From NCBI GenBank assembly GCA_903933765.1, contig CAIZLI010000222.1:1-8643 (forward strand): DNA of 8,643 bases, given 5' to 3'. Both the position numbers and the translations under genes were made by a program. Numbering within the stretch: position 1 is the stretch's first letter; the number at the start of each line of letters is the position of its first letter. Positions 7,600-8,643 of the stretch are shown piece by piece. The stretch is from an uncultured Bacteroidota bacterium (GTDB lineage: Bacteria > Bacteroidota > Bacteroidia > Chitinophagales > Chitinophagaceae). Under the pieces are notes generated by a model. The model worked only from the letters and a program-made list of their open reading frames with translations, was not told where the DNA came from and ran no database searches.

Positions 7600-8613
7600 A
7601 TGAAAAAATGGCAACAAATAGTAATTAAGATCTTGTGGAGCATCGCTGCTGCTGCATTGATACTGCTTTTTGTAGTTTCATGGAAGGCTAAGAGTGAAAA
7701 GCTATTAACCTATATACAAATTGAATTAGTAGGAGAGCGCGCAGAGGCTTTATTTATGGATGAAATTGCTATTCGAGTTATTTTGAATGAACAAGGCGTG
7801 CAGGTGGGCATGCCTATTGAAAAAATTAATTTAACGCAGTTAGAAAAATTCATTGAAAAAACAGAATGGGTAAAAAATGCAGAATTTTTTATCAATAATA
7901 AATTGGTTTTAGAAGTTAAAATCGAACAAAGAATTCCAATTGCTAGGATATTCACTGCAAGCGGGTCCTCTTTTTATATTGACAATGAGGGGACGAGATT
8001 ACCATTAAAACAATTAACGGTATTGAATCTTCCAGTGTTTACCGGTTTCCCAACGGATCAGCTAAAATTATCAAAGCCAGATAGTGTTTTGTTAAAAGAT
8101 GTTTTGTTTTTTGCAAAGACCATTCAAAAAGACAGTTTTTTCATGGCACAAGTGGCGCAAGTGAATATTGAACCAAATGGTACATTCCAAATGGTGCCAA
8201 CCCTTGGAGACCACCTTGTTTTATTAGGAACAGTGGACCAACTAGAAGATAAATTGAACCGCTTATTTACTTTTTATAAAAAAGTTTGGCTGGGTTCGGG
8301 TGTCAATGCCTATCAGTACATTGATTGTAGGTTCAATCAACAAGTAGTGGCCTTAAAAAAAGGGTTACAACCTATTCAGTTTACGGGGGATTTCAAGCTG
8401 CTCTCAGGAGACTCTACTTTAATGATGCAGGCGCCGGTGGCTAGTGTAGATACCACAGCCAAAGCTAGTCCAGTCTTGATGGAGCCTGCTAAAGCGGTGA
8501 AGTCCAAGCCTAAATTGAACAATAAACCTAAAAATAATTCGTTAATTAAAAAGAACAAGACTGCAAAGGCCTTAATGCCTAAGAAGTCGAAGTCTCCAAC
8601 TAAGAACAACTAA
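7600..8613 (+). CDS. ftsQ: Cell division protein FtsQ (POTRA-domain divisome scaffold) with basic C-terminal tail
   Basis: Bitopic inner-membrane protein that links early and late divisome proteins, in other bacteria through FtsB/FtsL. The sequence shows a short basic N-terminus (MKKWQQ), one membrane segment at about residues 8-27, then a periplasmic part. A POTRA-like stretch spans about 38-110 and ends in LEVKIEQRIPIARIF, the usual junction to the FtsQ beta domain, followed by YIDNEG 126-131. The beta domain runs to about 265. Overall identity is low, as is normal for FtsQ, so the call rests on architecture, this junction motif and the position after murC and before the presumed ftsA. An unusual feature is the tail, residues 285-337: rich in Lys, Pro, Asn and Ser, with 15 lysines between 288 and 337 and only one acidic residue there. 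It starts 3 bases after murC without a Shine-Dalgarno. Confidence 0.88.
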   Translation: MKKWQQIVIKILWSIAAAALILLFVVSWKAKSEKLLTYIQIELVGERAEALFMDEIAIRVILNEQGVQVGMPIEKINLTQLEKFIEKTEWVKNAEFFINNKLVLEVKIEQRIPIARIFTASGSSFYIDNEGTRLPLKQLTVLNLPVFTGFPTDQLKLSKPDSVLLKDVLFFAKTIQKDSFFMAQVAQVNIEPNGTFQMVPTLGDHLVLLGTVDQLEDKLNRLFTFYKKVWLGSGVNAYQYIDCRFNQQVVALKKGLQPIQFTGDFKLLSGDSTLMMQAPVASVDTTAKASPVLMEPAKAVKSKPKLNNKPKNNSLIKKNKTAKALMPKKSKSPTKNN

Positions 8614-8631
8614 CAACTAAAACCTATAAAA

Positions 8632-8643
8632 ATGAGTCAGAAC
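8632..8643 (+). CDS. ftsA: Start of the next operon gene, probably ftsA (four codons only)
   Basis: An ATG at 8632 opens a frame reading M-S-Q-N to the window edge. It lies 18 bases after the ftsQ stop, on the same strand, after an A-rich leader (ACCTATAAAA) like those before AT-rich Bacteroidota genes. Four residues cannot identify a protein. The name is inferred only from the conserved ftsQ-ftsA-ftsZ order of dcw clusters, where FtsA is the actin-like membrane anchor for FtsZ. Confidence 0.55.

Noticed and set aside
8614..8631. Search for a terminator or promoter in the longest gap, between ftsQ and the presumed ftsA
   Set aside because: The 18 bases contain no inverted repeat or T-run and are too short for a full promoter; a promoter inside the ftsQ tail cannot be excluded but no convincing match was seen.

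Overview
The window is a contiguous piece of a bacterial division and cell wall (dcw) cluster, all on the + strand. In order it holds murE (5' end outside the window), mraY, murD, ftsW, murG, murC, ftsQ and the first four codons of a gene that by position should be ftsA. Every complete gene has its family's catalytic motifs and an intact reading frame. I see no RNA gene, mobile element, repeat array, CRISPR or phage-like material, and no gap between genes longer than 18 bases.

The source is most likely a member of Bacteroidota, possibly the Chitinophagales/Sphingobacteriia side; the finer placement is a weak guess. Four things point there. The DNA is AT-rich. No start codon has a recognisable Shine-Dalgarno sequence. 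The gene order lacks murF between murE and mraY and lacks ddl between murC and ftsQ. The proteins also look like that group: MraY is long with an extra periplasmic loop, and MurG, MurC and FtsQ have the matching sequence style. MurE carries the DNPR motif of meso-diaminopimelate-adding enzymes, so the peptidoglycan should be the Gram-negative A1-gamma type.

The genes form one pathway. MurC, MurD and MurE add L-Ala, D-Glu and meso-DAP to UDP-MurNAc in the cytoplasm. MurF, encoded elsewhere, would finish the pentapeptide. MraY moves phospho-MurNAc-pentapeptide onto undecaprenyl phosphate (lipid I), and MurG adds GlcNAc (lipid II). FtsW, with a class B PBP that is probably FtsI encoded just upstream, polymerises lipid II at the septum. 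FtsQ is the divisome scaffold and FtsA would be the membrane tether for FtsZ. Intergenic spacing runs from an 8-base overlap (ftsW/murG) to 18 bases, so the block is almost certainly one transcription unit whose promoter and terminator lie outside the window.

I found no undescribed system here. The points worth a second look are lineage-type departures within known proteins: the MraY loop insertion, altered FtsW signature motifs, a lysine-rich FtsQ tail, and a TTG start for murD.
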